From NCBI RefSeq assembly GCF_000239815.1, contig NZ_CAFK01000092.1:1-60620 (forward strand): a stretch of DNA of 60,620 nt, written 5' to 3'. Under the pieces are notes generated by a model that was not told the DNA's origin, did no database searches, and saw only the letters and a program-made list of their open reading frames with translations. The stretch is from Bradyrhizobium sp. STM 3843 (GTDB taxonomy: Bacteria > Pseudomonadota > Alphaproteobacteria > Rhizobiales > Xanthobacteraceae). The translations under genes and the position numbers were made by a program. Shown here one piece after another: positions 10,289-20,999 of this stretch (position 1 is the stretch's first letter; each line of letters begins with the position of its first letter).

Positions 10289-11245
10289 TCACAGGCGCCG
10301 CAGCGCCACCGTCTCGACGCCGTGATCGGGACCCTTTTTAAGGATCAAGGTCGCCCGCGGTCGGGTCGGCAGGATGTTGTCTTCGAGGTTGGCGAGGTTG
10401 GTGCGTTCCCAGATCGCGATTGCGGTCGCGGTCGCTTCGTCGTCCGACAACAGCGCATAGCGATGGAAGTAGGAGCGCGGATCGTGGAACGCGGTATCGC
10501 GCAGGGCCAGGAAGCGCTTCACATACCAGTTGCGCAGCACCGGCTCCTCGGCGTCGATATAGACGGAGAAATCGAAGAAGTCCGACACCACCGGCACGGC
10601 CTTGCCGTCGCGCGGCAGAGGACCGGTCTGCAGCACGTTCACCCCCTCGACGATCAGGATGTCCGGCTGGTCGATCTCGGTCCATTGGTTCGGCACGATG
10701 TCGTAGGTGAGATGCGAGTAGACCGGTGCCCGCACCGGATGACGGCCGGACTTGATGTCTGAGAGGAAGCCGAGCAGCAGCGGCAGATCGTAGCTTTCAG
10801 GGAAGCCCTTCTTCTGCATCAGGCCCTGGCGCTCCAGCACGGCCGTCGGATACAGGAAGCCGTCGGTGGTGATCAGGTCGACCTTTGGCCGGGGCGACCA
10901 GCGCGCCAGCAGCGCCTGCAGCACGCGCGCGGTGGTCGACTTGCCGACTGCGACCGATCCTGCGACGCCGATGATGTAGGGCACCTTGCGATCGCGGATC
11001 CCCAGGAACTGGCGCTCCGCGTAATAGAGCCGCTGCGTGGAATCGACATAGATCGACAACAGCCGGGACAGCGGCAGATAGATGTCTTCGACCTCCTGCA
11101 GGTCGAGGCGGTCGTGCATCGAACGCAACTTAGAGAACTCGCCGGGCTCCAGCGTCATCGGCGTATCGTTGCGCAGCTCCGCCCATTGCTCGCGGGTGAA
11201 GATGCGGTAGGGATTATATTGTTGTTCTGTGGCGCGCATATCCAT
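10289..11245 (-). CDS. coaA: Type I pantothenate kinase
   Basis: CoaA phosphorylates pantothenate, the first and usually rate-limiting step of coenzyme A synthesis. The 318-residue product has the P-loop [16 protein letters not shown] near residue 95, [10 protein letters not shown], and the type I C-terminal part with YFHRYA and [12 protein letters not shown]. Length matches E. coli CoaA. It is the last gene of the leftward histidine operon, 45 bases after hisE; that placement is common in Rhizobiales. Confidence 0.96.
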   Translation of the reverse strand: MDMRATEQQYNPYRIFTREQWAELRNDTPMTLEPGEFSKLRSMHDRLDLQEVEDIYLPLSRLLSIYVDSTQRLYYAERQFLGIRDRKVPYIIGVAGSVAVGKSTTARVLQALLARWSPRPKVDLITTDGFLYPTAVLERQGLMQKKGFPESYDLPLLLGFLSDIKSGRHPVRAPVYSHLTYDIVPNQWTEIDQPDILIVEGVNVLQTGPLPRDGKAVPVVSDFFDFSVYIDAEEPVLRNWYVKRFLALRDTAFHDPRSYFHRYALLSDDEATATAIAIWERTNLANLEDNILPTRPRATLILKKGPDHGVETVALRRL

Positions 11246-11290
11246 GACGCTGACCTCGTTTCCCCCAGCGGTCTCCTAAAGTCCGCTGCG

Positions 11291-11614
11291 CTATTCCACC
11301 TTGCGTGACGCTTTCTCTTCCAGTCCGGACATGCCGGTTCGCTTGGCCAGGGCCGCCTCGACCTCATCGAGACGGACGCCGCGCGACTTCAACAACACCA
11401 GCAGATGAAACAGCAGATCGGCGCTTTCGGCGATGAAATGATCGCGATCATTCCCAATCGACGCGATCACGGTTTCGACAGCCTCTTCGCCCATTTTCTT
11501 GGCGCAGTGCTGCGGACCCTTGTCCAGCAGCTTGCGGGTATAGGACGCCTCGCCGCCCGCCTCGGCGCGGGCATCGATGATGGCGGCCAGGTCATGGACC
11601 GTGAAACGGGACAT
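11291..11614 (-). CDS. hisE: Phosphoribosyl-ATP pyrophosphatase
   Basis: HisE hydrolyses phosphoribosyl-ATP to phosphoribosyl-AMP, step two of histidine synthesis. The product has the MazG-like metal-binding pattern: MGEEAVETVIAS and ESADLLFHLLVLL. I chose the ATG at 11614 (MSRFTVHDL, 107 residues) rather than the open frame from 11653, because the family normally begins this way and the 13 extra residues look non-coding. HisE is a separate protein here rather than fused to HisI; hisI is not in the window. Confidence 0.94.
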   Translation of the reverse strand: MSRFTVHDLAAIIDARAEAGGEASYTRKLLDKGPQHCAKKMGEEAVETVIASIGNDRDHFIAESADLLFHLLVLLKSRGVRLDEVEAALAKRTGMSGLEEKASRKVE

Positions 11615-11690
11615 CGGCGGTACTCGGTACAGGCGCCGGTGAAGGACCGGCACAGAAGTTCCTATTTAGCAGTTTTGCGACGCGAAGTCG

Positions 11691-12467
11691 TCAGGGATCG
11701 AGCCGCATCGGCAGGCCAGCACGGACCATATGGTCCTTGGCCTCACGGATAGTAAATTCCCCGAAATGGAAGATCGATGCCGCCAGCACCGCGGTGGCAT
11801 GGCCCTCACGGATTCCCTCGACCAGGTGATCGAGGTTGCCGACGCCACCCGAGGCGATCACTGGCACGGCTACGCTGTCGGCGATCGCCCGGGTCAACGG
11901 GATGTCGAACCCCTGCCTGGTGCCGTCCCGGTCCATCGAGGTCAGCAGGATCTCGCCCGCTCCGAGCGAGACCACCTCCTCCGCATATTCCAGCGCATCG
12001 ATGCCGGTCGATTTGCGGCCGCCGTGGGTGAAGATCTCCCAGCGTTCCGAGCCGCCGGCGCGCGACACCCGCTTGGCGTCGATCGCAACCACCACGCATT
12101 GCTCGCCGAATTTCTCCGCCGCTTCCTTCACGAACTCGCGGCGGGCGACCGCGGCGGAGTTGATCGAGACCTTGTCGGCACCGGAGCGCAGCAGGGTCCT
12201 GATATCGTCGATGGTGCGGACGCCGCCGCCGACGGTGACCGGCATGAAGCAGGCTTCCGCCGTTCGCCGGACCACGTCCAGCATGATGCCGCGGTTCTCA
12301 TGCGTCGCGGTGATGTCGAGGAAGCAGAGCTCGTCGGCACCCGCGGCGTCATAGGCGATCGCAGCCTCGACCGGGTCACCGGCATCGCGCAGGTCGACGA
12401 AATTGACGCCCTTGACCACGCGGCCGTCCTTGACGTCGAGGCAGGGAATGACGCGAACCTTGAACAT
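11691..12467 (-). CDS. hisF: Imidazole glycerol phosphate synthase subunit HisF
   Basis: HisF is the cyclase half of imidazole glycerol phosphate synthase and uses ammonia supplied by HisH. The 258-residue (beta/alpha)8 barrel begins [15 protein letters not shown], containing the first catalytic Asp, and has [12 protein letters not shown] in the second half. Length is typical. It lies 11 bases downstream of hisA, with HisH encoded two genes upstream. Confidence 0.97.
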   Translation of the reverse strand: MFKVRVIPCLDVKDGRVVKGVNFVDLRDAGDPVEAAIAYDAAGADELCFLDITATHENRGIMLDVVRRTAEACFMPVTVGGGVRTIDDIRTLLRSGADKVSINSAAVARREFVKEAAEKFGEQCVVVAIDAKRVSRAGGSERWEIFTHGGRKSTGIDALEYAEEVVSLGAGEILLTSMDRDGTRQGFDIPLTRAIADSVAVPVIASGGVGNLDHLVEGIREGHATAVLAASIFHFGEFTIREAKDHMVRAGLPMRLDP

Positions 12468-12478
12468 CGGAATTTCTC

Positions 12479-13216
12479 CTACGCGGCGCGCGCACGGCGG
12501 ATCAGATCGAGCGCTTTGGCCGGATCAAGCCGCCCGTCATAGAGCGCACGGCCGGCGATCGCGCCTTCCAGCTTCCTGGCGCGCGGCGAGAGCATCGCCG
12601 TGACGTCATCGATCGACGCCAGCCCGCCGGAGGCGATCACCGGAATCGAGATCTGCTCGGCGAGCGCGATTGTTGCATCAAGGTTGAGCCCCTTCAGCAG
12701 GCCGTCGCGGGCGATATCGGTGAAGATGATGGCGGCAACGCCGGCGTCCTCGAAGCGGCAGGCGATGTCGAGCGCGGTGACCTCCGAGGTCTCCGCCCAG
12801 CCTTCCACCGCAACCTTGCCATCGCGCGCGTCGAGGCCGACGGCGACGCGCCCGGGAAAGCTCTTTGCCGCGGTCTTCACCAACTCGGGATCGCGCACCG
12901 CCGCGGTGCCGATGATGACGCGCGTGACGCCCTTGGCGAGCCACGCCTCGACCGTCTTCAGATCTCGGATGCCGCCGCCGAGCTGCACCGGCATCTTGAC
13001 CGCGGCCAGCATCGCCTCGACGGCCTGCGCGTTGACCGGCTTACCGGCAAAAGCGCCATCGAGATCGACCACATGCAGGTACTCGAAACCCTGATCGGCA
13101 AAGCTCTTGGCTTGCGCAGCGGGATCGAGGTTGAACACGGTGGCACGCGTCATGTCGCCCTGCTCGAGGCGCACGCATTGCCCGTTCTTGAGGTCGATAG
13201 CGGGAAACAGGATCAT
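12479..13216 (-). CDS. hisA: ProFAR isomerase HisA
   Basis: HisA isomerises ProFAR to PRFAR in histidine synthesis. The 245-residue barrel begins [21 protein letters not shown], the standard HisA N-terminus, with [10 protein letters not shown] and a C-terminal [12 protein letters not shown] phosphate-binding loop. The longer open frame to 13276 is rejected because the extra residues precede this conserved start. It sits between hisH and hisF in the operon. Confidence 0.97.
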   Translation of the reverse strand: MILFPAIDLKNGQCVRLEQGDMTRATVFNLDPAAQAKSFADQGFEYLHVVDLDGAFAGKPVNAQAVEAMLAAVKMPVQLGGGIRDLKTVEAWLAKGVTRVIIGTAAVRDPELVKTAAKSFPGRVAVGLDARDGKVAVEGWAETSEVTALDIACRFEDAGVAAIIFTDIARDGLLKGLNLDATIALAEQISIPVIASGGLASIDDVTAMLSPRARKLEGAIAGRALYDGRLDPAKALDLIRRARAA

Positions 13217-13279
13217 CAGAACGAATCTTTCAACATGCGGCTCCTCCCCGCGCAGCAGCGGCGGAGAGGAGTGCAAAAC

Positions 13280-13924
13280 CTACGGCTTCCACTTCAGGAA
13301 GTTGGAGATCAAGGCGAGCCCGAAACGCTGGCTCTTCTCCGGGTGGAATTGCGTGCCGATCGCGGTGTCCTTGGCGACAATCGCGGTGATCGGCCCGCCA
13401 TAATCGGCGCGCGCCAGCACGTCATTCTCGTTCGCCGCGTTGAGGTGATAGGAGTGCACGAAATAGGCGTGCAACCCTTTCGGTCCCAGCGGCAGCCGCT
13501 CCAGCACCGGGTGCTCCTGCACGAGGTCGAGCGTATTCCAGCCCATATGCGGGATCTTCAGGCTTTCGTCGCGCGGCGTGATCTTCTCGACGTCGCCCGC
13601 GACCCAGTCGAAGCCCTCGGTTATGACGTGCTCCTTGCCGCGGGTCGCCATCAGCTGCATGCCGACGCAGATGCCGAAGAAGGGCCGCGCCTTGTGACGC
13701 ACCGCCTCGGTCAAGGCCTCCAGCATGCCGTCGACGGCGTCGACACCATGCCGGCAGTCGGCGAAGGCGCCGACGCCGGGCAGCACGATGCGGTCGGCGC
13801 GATAGACCACGTCCGGATCGCGTGTAACGACGATCTTCTCCTCCGTGCCGCGCGCGGCACGCTCGAAGGCCTTCGCGGCGGAATGCAAATTACCAGAACC
13901 GTAATCGATGATGGCAACACTCAT
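13280..13924 (-). CDS. hisH: Imidazole glycerol phosphate synthase glutaminase HisH
   Basis: HisH is the class I glutamine amidotransferase subunit that feeds ammonia to HisF. The 214-residue product shows [10 protein letters not shown] at the N-terminus, the nucleophile Cys in [10 protein letters not shown], and the His-x-Glu pair in TQFHPEKSQ near the C-terminus, so the catalytic triad is complete. Its start codon overlaps the stop of the preceding DUF2628 gene by four bases, implying translational coupling. Confidence 0.96.
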   Translation of the reverse strand: MSVAIIDYGSGNLHSAAKAFERAARGTEEKIVVTRDPDVVYRADRIVLPGVGAFADCRHGVDAVDGMLEALTEAVRHKARPFFGICVGMQLMATRGKEHVITEGFDWVAGDVEKITPRDESLKIPHMGWNTLDLVQEHPVLERLPLGPKGLHAYFVHSYHLNAANENDVLARADYGGPITAIVAKDTAIGTQFHPEKSQRFGLALISNFLKWKP

Positions 13925-14445
13925 CGTCCACCTCCTGGTTCTGGAAACAAGCCAATGATGCTGGCATGCGGCAGCGGCGGTGGCCGCAGCCCATTGCCAT
14001 TGTCACGCGTCGGCGGCGGCGCGCCGCGATCGACGGTGTGATTGTCGTAACCCGGGGCGCCGCGACGCGCGGCCCAACGCTCGAAGAAGCGCCGTTCCGC
14101 CGCGTCGAGATCGTCGCCGACCACGATGTCGAGCTGTCGCCAATTGCCGCGCGAAAAGCTCCAGCGCTTCAGGCTGGACGCCTCAAGCCCCAGCAATATC
14201 GCAAGCAGGATATCGGCCAGCACCACGGTGCCGCGTCCGATGCCGGAGCTGAGCAGGATCGCATCGACCGCAGCCACCAGAATGATCCAGCCGATCAGCG
14301 CCAGCCACAGCCTGTTCCAGGCCAGCCAGAGCACGCCGAGCACGGCCGCCCACAGATGGAAGCCGTCGCGGACGAACACGAAACGGTCGGTCGAGCGCAG
14401 ATCCGCGCCTGAGGCGAGCGGCGCGTGAACCGTATAGACCGGCAT
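13921..14445 (-). CDS. DUF2628 family inner-membrane protein inside the his operon
   Basis: A 174-residue protein of the DUF2628 family, common in Rhizobiales between hisB and hisH. After an N-terminal MPVYTVHAP segment it has two or three membrane helices between about residues 30 and 90 ([36 protein letters not shown]), then a soluble tail with [12 protein letters not shown]. It overlaps hisH by four bases and follows hisB by 24. No histidine-pathway role is known; the operon position is the only functional clue. Confidence 0.82.
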   Translation of the reverse strand: MPVYTVHAPLASGADLRSTDRFVFVRDGFHLWAAVLGVLWLAWNRLWLALIGWIILVAAVDAILLSSGIGRGTVVLADILLAILLGLEASSLKRWSFSRGNWRQLDIVVGDDLDAAERRFFERWAARRGAPGYDNHTVDRGAPPPTRDNGNGLRPPPLPHASIIGLFPEPGGGR

Positions 14446-14469
14446 CTTGATAGTCCTCCGTGACGGAGG

Positions 14470-15063
14470 TCAGCCGCCGAGCCGACCCTTGGTGGATGGC
14501 ACTTCGCCCGCTGCGCGCGGGTCGATGCCGATCGCCGTGCGCAGCGCTCGCGCCAGACCCTTGAAGCAGGATTCGGCGATATGATGACTGTTCTCGCCGT
14601 ACAAGGTTTCGACATGAAGCGTGACGCCCGCATTCATCGCGAACGCGTTGAACCATTCGCGCACCAGCTCGGTGTCGAACTCGCCGATCTTGTCGCGCGG
14701 GAAGGCGGCACGAAACACCAGCATCGGACGGCCGGACACGTCGATCACGACCCGGGTCAGCGTCTCGTCCATCGGCATGTGGATCGAGGCGTAGCGGGTA
14801 ATGCCGGCCATGTCGCCGAGCGCCTGCTTTACCGCCTGACCCAGCGCGATGCCGACGTCTTCCGTGGTGTGGTGGTAGTCGATGTGGAGGTCGCCGACCG
14901 CCTTGACCGTCATATCGATGCGGGAATGGCGTGCCAGCAGATCGAGCATATGATCGAAGAAGCCGATACCGGTCGCGATCTCGGACACGCCGGTGCCGTC
15001 GAGGTTAACGGTCACCTCGATGTCGGTCTCTTTGGTCTTGCGCTTGATGGTCGCGCTGCGCAT
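14470..15063 (-). CDS. hisB: Imidazoleglycerol-phosphate dehydratase
   Basis: HisB dehydrates imidazole glycerol phosphate, a manganese-dependent step of histidine synthesis. The 197-residue product is the stand-alone dehydratase without the N-terminal phosphatase of the E. coli bifunctional enzyme. Metal-binding histidine clusters are visible: [15 protein letters not shown] and [14 protein letters not shown]. The ATG at 15063 ([13 protein letters not shown]) gives the normal start; upstream open sequence is antisense to hslV. It is the first gene of the leftward his operon. Confidence 0.96.
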   Translation of the reverse strand: MRSATIKRKTKETDIEVTVNLDGTGVSEIATGIGFFDHMLDLLARHSRIDMTVKAVGDLHIDYHHTTEDVGIALGQAVKQALGDMAGITRYASIHMPMDETLTRVVIDVSGRPMLVFRAAFPRDKIGEFDTELVREWFNAFAMNAGVTLHVETLYGENSHHIAESCFKGLARALRTAIGIDPRAAGEVPSTKGRLGG

Positions 15064-15252
15064 GGGGTCAGCTTTCCCTTGAAAACGCGGCCCTTTTAAC
15101 AGGCGGATGTCAGCTTCGCTACTGCAGGATGACGCGACGAGAGCGTATCTCGGCCCATGGTGACCAGATTTCAAGCCTCGGCCAGCGCAAGCCGGTAATT
15201 GCATCCCTGGCCGGCAGCCCCTAGATGCAGGGCCTCGACTGAGGATTCCCTG

Positions 15253-15813
15253 ATGCAAGCATCCCCCAATGAGCTGCCGGTCTGGCACGGCACCACGATC
15301 CTGACGGTCCGCAAGGGCGGGCGGGTCGTGGTCGGCGGCGACGGCCAGGTCTCGATCGGCCAGACCGTGATCAAGTCCAACGCCAAGAAGGTTCGCAAGC
15401 TCGGCAAGGGCGATGTGATCGGCGGCTTCGCCGGCGCGACCGCCGACGCCTTCACCCTGTTCGAGCGGCTGGAAAGCAAGCTCGAGCAGTATCCGGGACA
15501 GCTGACCCGGGCCGCCGTGGAGCTCGCCAAGGATTGGCGCACCGACCGTTACCTCCGGCGGCTGGAGGCGATGATGATCGTCGCCGACAAGGACGTCTCG
15601 CTGGTTCTGACCGGGACCGGCGACGTGCTGGAACCGGAGGCCGGGGTGATGGCGATCGGCTCGGGCGGCAATTACGCGCTCGCCGCGGCCCGCGCGCTGA
15701 TCGATACCGACAAGGACGCCGAAACCATCGTCCGCCGCGCGCTCGACATTGCCGCCGACATTTGCGTCTACACCAACCGTAACATTACGATCGAGGCGCT
15801 CTCGGCCGGCTGA
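15253..15813 (+). CDS. hslV: ATP-dependent protease peptidase subunit HslV
   Basis: HslV is the proteolytic core of the HslUV (ClpQY) proteasome-like protease. The 186-residue product contains [22 protein letters not shown]; as in other HslV proteins, the Thr after the Gly should become the N-terminal nucleophile after processing. [12 protein letters not shown] and the C-terminal [10 protein letters not shown] are typical. The ATG at 15253 is preferred over the upstream frame at 15199. It is divergent from hisB and precedes hslU by about 100 bases. Confidence 0.96.
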   Translation: MQASPNELPVWHGTTILTVRKGGRVVVGGDGQVSIGQTVIKSNAKKVRKLGKGDVIGGFAGATADAFTLFERLESKLEQYPGQLTRAAVELAKDWRTDRYLRRLEAMMIVADKDVSLVLTGTGDVLEPEAGVMAIGSGGNYALAAARALIDTDKDAETIVRRALDIAADICVYTNRNITIEALSAG

Positions 15814-15914
15814 CGAACCTTTCGCCGGCGGCAGGCCTTGGCCCGTAAGCCGCGACACAAGGTGTCTCTCGGGGCTGACTTGTTCCGATCCCAATCCGGC
15901 CTTAGCTAGGACCC

Positions 15915-17219
<1,305 letters not shown>

Positions 17220-17230
17220 CCTGGTCCTTC

Positions 17231-17395
17231 CGTCGTCCCCGCGAAAGCGGGGACCCATAACCACCGAACTTAGTAGCAGGCGTCGACGTGGCCCTTGCCT
17301 TCGCACAACATCGGCATCGGTGGTTATGGATCCCGGCTCGCGCTCGCCTCCGGACATTGCTGCGCGATGCCGGGAGCTCGCTTGGCCGGGACGAC
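17231..17395. repeat. Composite intergenic inverted repeat after hslU
   Basis: A 165-bp element. The left arm (CGTCGTCCCCGCG..GGGACCCATAACCACCG) is complementary to the right part (CGGTGGTTATGGATCCC at 17318-17334, then GGCCGGGACGAC at the end). An internal CCCCGC-GAAA-GCGGGG hairpin at 17237-17252 could serve as the hslU transcription terminator. The structure resembles the dispersed palindromic repeats of bradyrhizobial intergenic regions. It lies between hslU and the membrane-protein gene. Confidence 0.75.
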
Positions 17396-17427
17396 AGTTG
17401 GACTCGTGCAGTTGCGTTCAGCGCAAG

Positions 17428-18552
17428 ATGAAGCGAACCGCGCGACAGAATCCCTGGCGCGTGATGTTGGCGGTGAACGCCACCGTCATGACGGGCCTCT
17501 TCCTGTGGAAGCTCACGCAGCGGCCCTTTATTCCCTACATCCATCTCCTGGTCGACTATCATTTCGGCTTCATCAAGCGAGCACTGATCGGCGCCGTGGT
17601 CGCGCTGTTTACGACGAAGATTCCGGTCTGGTTGGTCTTCGTCCTCGGCGGCTCGGTATGGCTGCTGACGCTCGGCTTGTTCGTGCAGTTGTTCCGCCGA
17701 ACGTTCGGCTTCGACGAGAAGCAGCTGCCGCTGTTCGTCTTCCTCATCGGCTCCCCGTTCTTCCTCAAGAACTTCATGTTCGCGCTCGGCCATTTCGACA
17801 TCTATGGCTGCCTAGCCGCGATCATCCTGCTGCTGGTCCCGGCGCGTTCGCTCGCCTACGTTCTGCTTGCCACGTTGCTCTCGGCGCTGCTCATCCTGAT
17901 CCACCACATCCATCTCCTGATGTATGTGCCGACCATCATCGCGATCACCGTAATGCGCCATTACCTCGCGCGCGATCTGACGCCACTGACTATCGGCGTC
18001 GGCGCCTTGGCTGTGGTCGGCCTCGGCGCATTGTTCCTGGCGGCGCAATTCTTCGGGACCATGCCGATTCCGCAGGCCGACTTCGTGCTCTACCTGAAGA
18101 GCCGGATGGCCGATCCCTCGCGCACCGATCTGTTGGAGTTCGCCTATGTCTGGTACCAGCCACTGGCCAAGGAATTCCAGGACACCTGGGCCCGCATGCC
18201 CTCGAACCTGCTCGGCGTGCCGGTCTATGCGCTCTTGATCTGGCTGCATACGCCGCTGTGGCGCTACTTTGCTGCAGTCATCGGCGCGCTCGCGGACCAG
18301 CGGCACCGGCGCATCGTCATTGCCGCCTTGATCGGCGTCAGCCTCGGCTACCTGATCATCTTCCTGACCGTGTTCGACTACGCCCGCTGGATCTCGAGCT
18401 GGGCGGTCTGCATGATGCTGTTGCTGCATGCGGTGAAGACGTTGCCGGCAACCAAGGCCGTTGCGCCGATCTCGTCGGATGATCGAAAGACGACGATTCT
18501 CGGCTGGGTCATCACGCTGGTGCCCCGTGTCGGAATCATCCGGCCTTTCTGA
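17428..18552 (+). CDS. Polytopic membrane protein of unknown function
   Basis: A 374-residue, highly hydrophobic protein that I do not recognise. Eight or more membrane helices are visible, for example VWLVFVLGGSVWLLTLGLFV, SLAYVLLATLLSALLILI and RIVIAALIGVSLGYLIIFLTV. A histidine-rich stretch IHHIHLLMYV lies mid-protein. There is no signal peptide or catalytic motif. I start at ATG 17428 (MKRTARQNPWR); the open frame upstream to 17320 is part of a repeat element. The gene is enclosed by two intergenic repeats and interrupts an otherwise housekeeping order between hslU and the Smr gene. Confidence 0.75.
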   Translation: MKRTARQNPWRVMLAVNATVMTGLFLWKLTQRPFIPYIHLLVDYHFGFIKRALIGAVVALFTTKIPVWLVFVLGGSVWLLTLGLFVQLFRRTFGFDEKQLPLFVFLIGSPFFLKNFMFALGHFDIYGCLAAIILLLVPARSLAYVLLATLLSALLILIHHIHLLMYVPTIIAITVMRHYLARDLTPLTIGVGALAVVGLGALFLAAQFFGTMPIPQADFVLYLKSRMADPSRTDLLEFAYVWYQPLAKEFQDTWARMPSNLLGVPVYALLIWLHTPLWRYFAAVIGALADQRHRRIVIAALIGVSLGYLIIFLTVFDYARWISSWAVCMMLLLHAVKTLPATKAVAPISSDDRKTTILGWVITLVPRVGIIRPF

Positions 18553-18570
18553 TCTTTTAGCTCTCGTCTT

Positions 18571-18646
18571 GAGCATGATCTCCGCGCAAACGCTTTCCAC
18601 GTTTGTCGCGCCGGAAAACCGCTTCGCACTTTTCCGGATCATGCTC
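18571..18646. repeat. Intergenic palindromic repeat, long form
   Basis: A 76-bp element with the same ends (GAGCATGATC / GATCATGCTC) and the same CGGAAAACCGCTTCG..TTTTCCG core as 7952-8001. It carries about 30 extra bases after the left end that include a further inverted repeat (GCGCAAACG / CGTTTGTCGCGC). It sits between two convergent genes. Confidence 0.85.
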
Positions 18647-18649
18647 TGG

Positions 18650-19237
18650 TCAGGATCGCGGCCGCCTGATCCGCACATAGAGCGCGCCCGCCCCGCCATG
18701 TCCGATATGGGCTTCCTCGAAGCCGACGATGAAGGGCCGGAATTCCGGCAGGCTCAGCCAATGCGGCACCTGGCGTCGCAGCACCCCGCGCTCGGAGTCG
18801 TCGCCGACCGTACCCTTGCCGGTGATGACGAGCACGAAAGTGAAGCCTTCGCTGTGAGCCCGCTGCAGAAACAGATGCAGCGCCTGATGCGCGCGATGCT
18901 GGGTCATGCCGTGCAGATCGAGCCGCGCATCGATGTCGTTGCGCCCCCGCGACAAGCGCGCGCGTTCGCGGCGGCCGAGCGGGGCCAGCGGCGGCATCGC
19001 CGGCTTTGCAGGTTTCGGCACCTGCATCGGAGCGGCGGGGCGGGGCGGAGCAGAGGGCTTGGCAATGGCCGCCTCAGATGCCGACATCGGCGGATGCAGC
19101 TTTGCCGGGCGCGGCTTCTTGCGCAGCGGCTTGACCTGCTTGGCGACGGTCTCCCATAGCGCGCGATCTTCTTCGCTGAGACCGCGTCTGCGGCCGCGCG
19201 GCGTCTTCGGATCCTGCGATGCGGGTGGCGGTTTCAT
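18650..19237 (-). CDS. Smr domain-containing protein
   Basis: A 195-residue protein whose C-terminal half is a Smr (small MutS-related) domain, a putative nicking-endonuclease or RNA-binding fold. Signatures are ARLDLHGMTQHRAHQAL (LDLHG motif) and LVITGKGTVG (TGKG motif), with GALYVRIRR at the end. The N-terminal half (about 20-95) is a basic, Pro/Ala-rich linker likely to be disordered. The start overlaps the mltA stop by four bases, so the two are probably coupled. Substrate unknown. Confidence 0.88.
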   Translation of the reverse strand: MKPPPASQDPKTPRGRRRGLSEEDRALWETVAKQVKPLRKKPRPAKLHPPMSASEAAIAKPSAPPRPAAPMQVPKPAKPAMPPLAPLGRRERARLSRGRNDIDARLDLHGMTQHRAHQALHLFLQRAHSEGFTFVLVITGKGTVGDDSERGVLRRQVPHWLSLPEFRPFIVGFEEAHIGHGGAGALYVRIRRPRS

Positions 19238-20844
19238 CGGCGATGACGGTGGCGCCTGCCATAACGAAAGTGGTCGGTCCTGTCATCGCCCGCGACCTTC
19301 GGCCTGGCCTCCGGCAGCGGCACTCTTTGGGCCAAGCTCGGATCGGACGGAGCCGACGAAGTCGTTGCGACGGCGGGAGCCGATCCGGTCGAAACATCGG
19401 GAGCGATCGCTGCCGATTTCTGGTCCTTGGCTTGGTCCTTGGTCTGTCCCTTCGCCTGATCTTTGGCCTGATCCTTCGGCGGCAGCTGCGGAAACAGCTT
19501 GGCAATCTTTTCCGAGGGCCGCGGATCGGGCAGGGGCATCTTGTGGCTGCGTCCGACCGGATCGAGCGCCTTCGGCACCAGCATCACGAACTGGATGTTC
19601 TGCTTGAGCCGGCCGGAGATCCTGCCGGCTTCTGCGCCAGCGCCGAAATACAGATCCGCGCGTGCCGGGCCGACAATCGCCGAGCCGGTGTCCTGCGCGA
19701 TCATCAGCCGATGAAACGGCGTCTTCGACCGCTCGGACTCGATCGGCAGGTCGCCGGTGATGAAGAACGGCGTGCCGTAGACATGCAGCGACTTGTCGAC
19801 CGCGATCGACCGCCCCGGCGTCAGCGGAATGCCCTGCGCGCCCACCGCCTCGTCTTTGTCCGATAGATTGACCTCGCGGAAAAAGATGTAGGACCGGTTC
19901 TGCCGGCGCACCTCGTCGGCGGCGTTCGGGTTCTGCTCCATCCAATCCCTGATCCGCTGCATCGACATCTCTTCGCGCGGGATGATGCCGCGCTCGATCA
20001 GGATGCGGCCGACCGGGGTATAGGGCTGACCATTATAGGCATCGTAGTTGATGCGCAGGGTCGTGCCGTCATCGAGCGCGATGCGCGCAGAGCCCTGGAT
20101 TTGGGCGAAGAGCAGATCAACCTGGCTTCTGAGCCAGCAGATTTCCAGGCCGCGTCCTTCGATCGCGCCGTCCTCGATCGCCGCGCGATCATAATAAGGC
20201 ACGAGCTTGCGGCGCCCGATCTTGCGGTAGACCGGTCCCTTGTTAGGCAGGTTCGGCGCATCCTGCTTGAAGCCGCGGACAAACACGTTCGAAGGCCGGC
20301 GATAGACCGGAACGTTGTAGACTTCGTTCTGGGTGCGCGATCCGTCCAGGATCGGCTCGTAATAGCCGGTGACGAAGCCGTCATTGTCGCCCAGCCGCGA
20401 GATCTTCAATGGCTGGAAATGATGTTCGAAGAAGGCTCTTGCTTTGGCCGCGTCGCTGAGGTCGAGCGTCTCCGCGGCACGACAGGGATCACGCAGCGAA
20501 CCACCCAGCGCCTTGGTGTCATCAGGTGCATTCTGCTGGGCCGCGATCGGCTTGCAGCTCGCCCGGAATGTCCGATACGCCGCCAGATGGTCGTCCTCGG
20601 CCCAGCCGGGAACATCGGCCCAGCCCAGCGGAACATATTGGCTGCCGGCGATCTGCAACGGCCAGTCAAGAGGCGGGTAGGGGAGCTGGCGAACCGGCGC
20701 TGCAGCTTCGTGCCGACGCGAGCTTCGAACAGCTTCGGCGGCATAGGGCGTGAGCACGCCCGCAACCGCGATCAGACCGAGGCCGGCGACAACATAACTG
20801 AGGCGATTGCCGGAAAAAGGCGGCTTCCAAAATTCGCGCACCAT
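19234..20844 (-). CDS. mltA: Membrane-bound lytic murein transglycosylase A
   Basis: MltA cleaves peptidoglycan glycan strands to form anhydro-muropeptides. The 536-residue product has one N-terminal membrane helix (YVVAGLGLIAVAGVLTPYA), which replaces the lipoprotein anchor of E. coli MltA. The MltA barrel follows (GFVTGYYEPILDGSR, PVYRRP) and then the 3D domain AQDTGSAIVGPARADLYFG with the catalytic Asp region. A C-terminal extension includes five consecutive degenerate K-D-Q-A tetrapeptides. I start at MVREFW (20844); an alternative ATG lies five codons upstream. Confidence 0.9.
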   Translation of the reverse strand: MVREFWKPPFSGNRLSYVVAGLGLIAVAGVLTPYAAEAVRSSRRHEAAAPVRQLPYPPLDWPLQIAGSQYVPLGWADVPGWAEDDHLAAYRTFRASCKPIAAQQNAPDDTKALGGSLRDPCRAAETLDLSDAAKARAFFEHHFQPLKISRLGDNDGFVTGYYEPILDGSRTQNEVYNVPVYRRPSNVFVRGFKQDAPNLPNKGPVYRKIGRRKLVPYYDRAAIEDGAIEGRGLEICWLRSQVDLLFAQIQGSARIALDDGTTLRINYDAYNGQPYTPVGRILIERGIIPREEMSMQRIRDWMEQNPNAADEVRRQNRSYIFFREVNLSDKDEAVGAQGIPLTPGRSIAVDKSLHVYGTPFFITGDLPIESERSKTPFHRLMIAQDTGSAIVGPARADLYFGAGAEAGRISGRLKQNIQFVMLVPKALDPVGRSHKMPLPDPRPSEKIAKLFPQLPPKDQAKDQAKGQTKDQAKDQKSAAIAPDVSTGSAPAVATTSSAPSDPSLAQRVPLPEARPKVAGDDRTDHFRYGRRHRHRR

Positions 20845-20999
20845 CGCTGCACCGTCCAAGCACCACTCAACGCGAAGTTTGGAAAATAAGGATTAAGCAA
20901 ATCTGTGTTGCGCGCGATGTCCTCCCCCTCGCGCCAGTCTCAGGCTCTTGCAATATTCCCATGAGCCATCGTCATCGCGACACTCATCACCGTCTTACG

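Noticed and set aside
15190..15252. Heat-shock (RpoH) promoter for hslVU
   Set aside because: A CCCTAGAT sequence is present, but no convincing CTTG-type -35 element lies at the right spacing.
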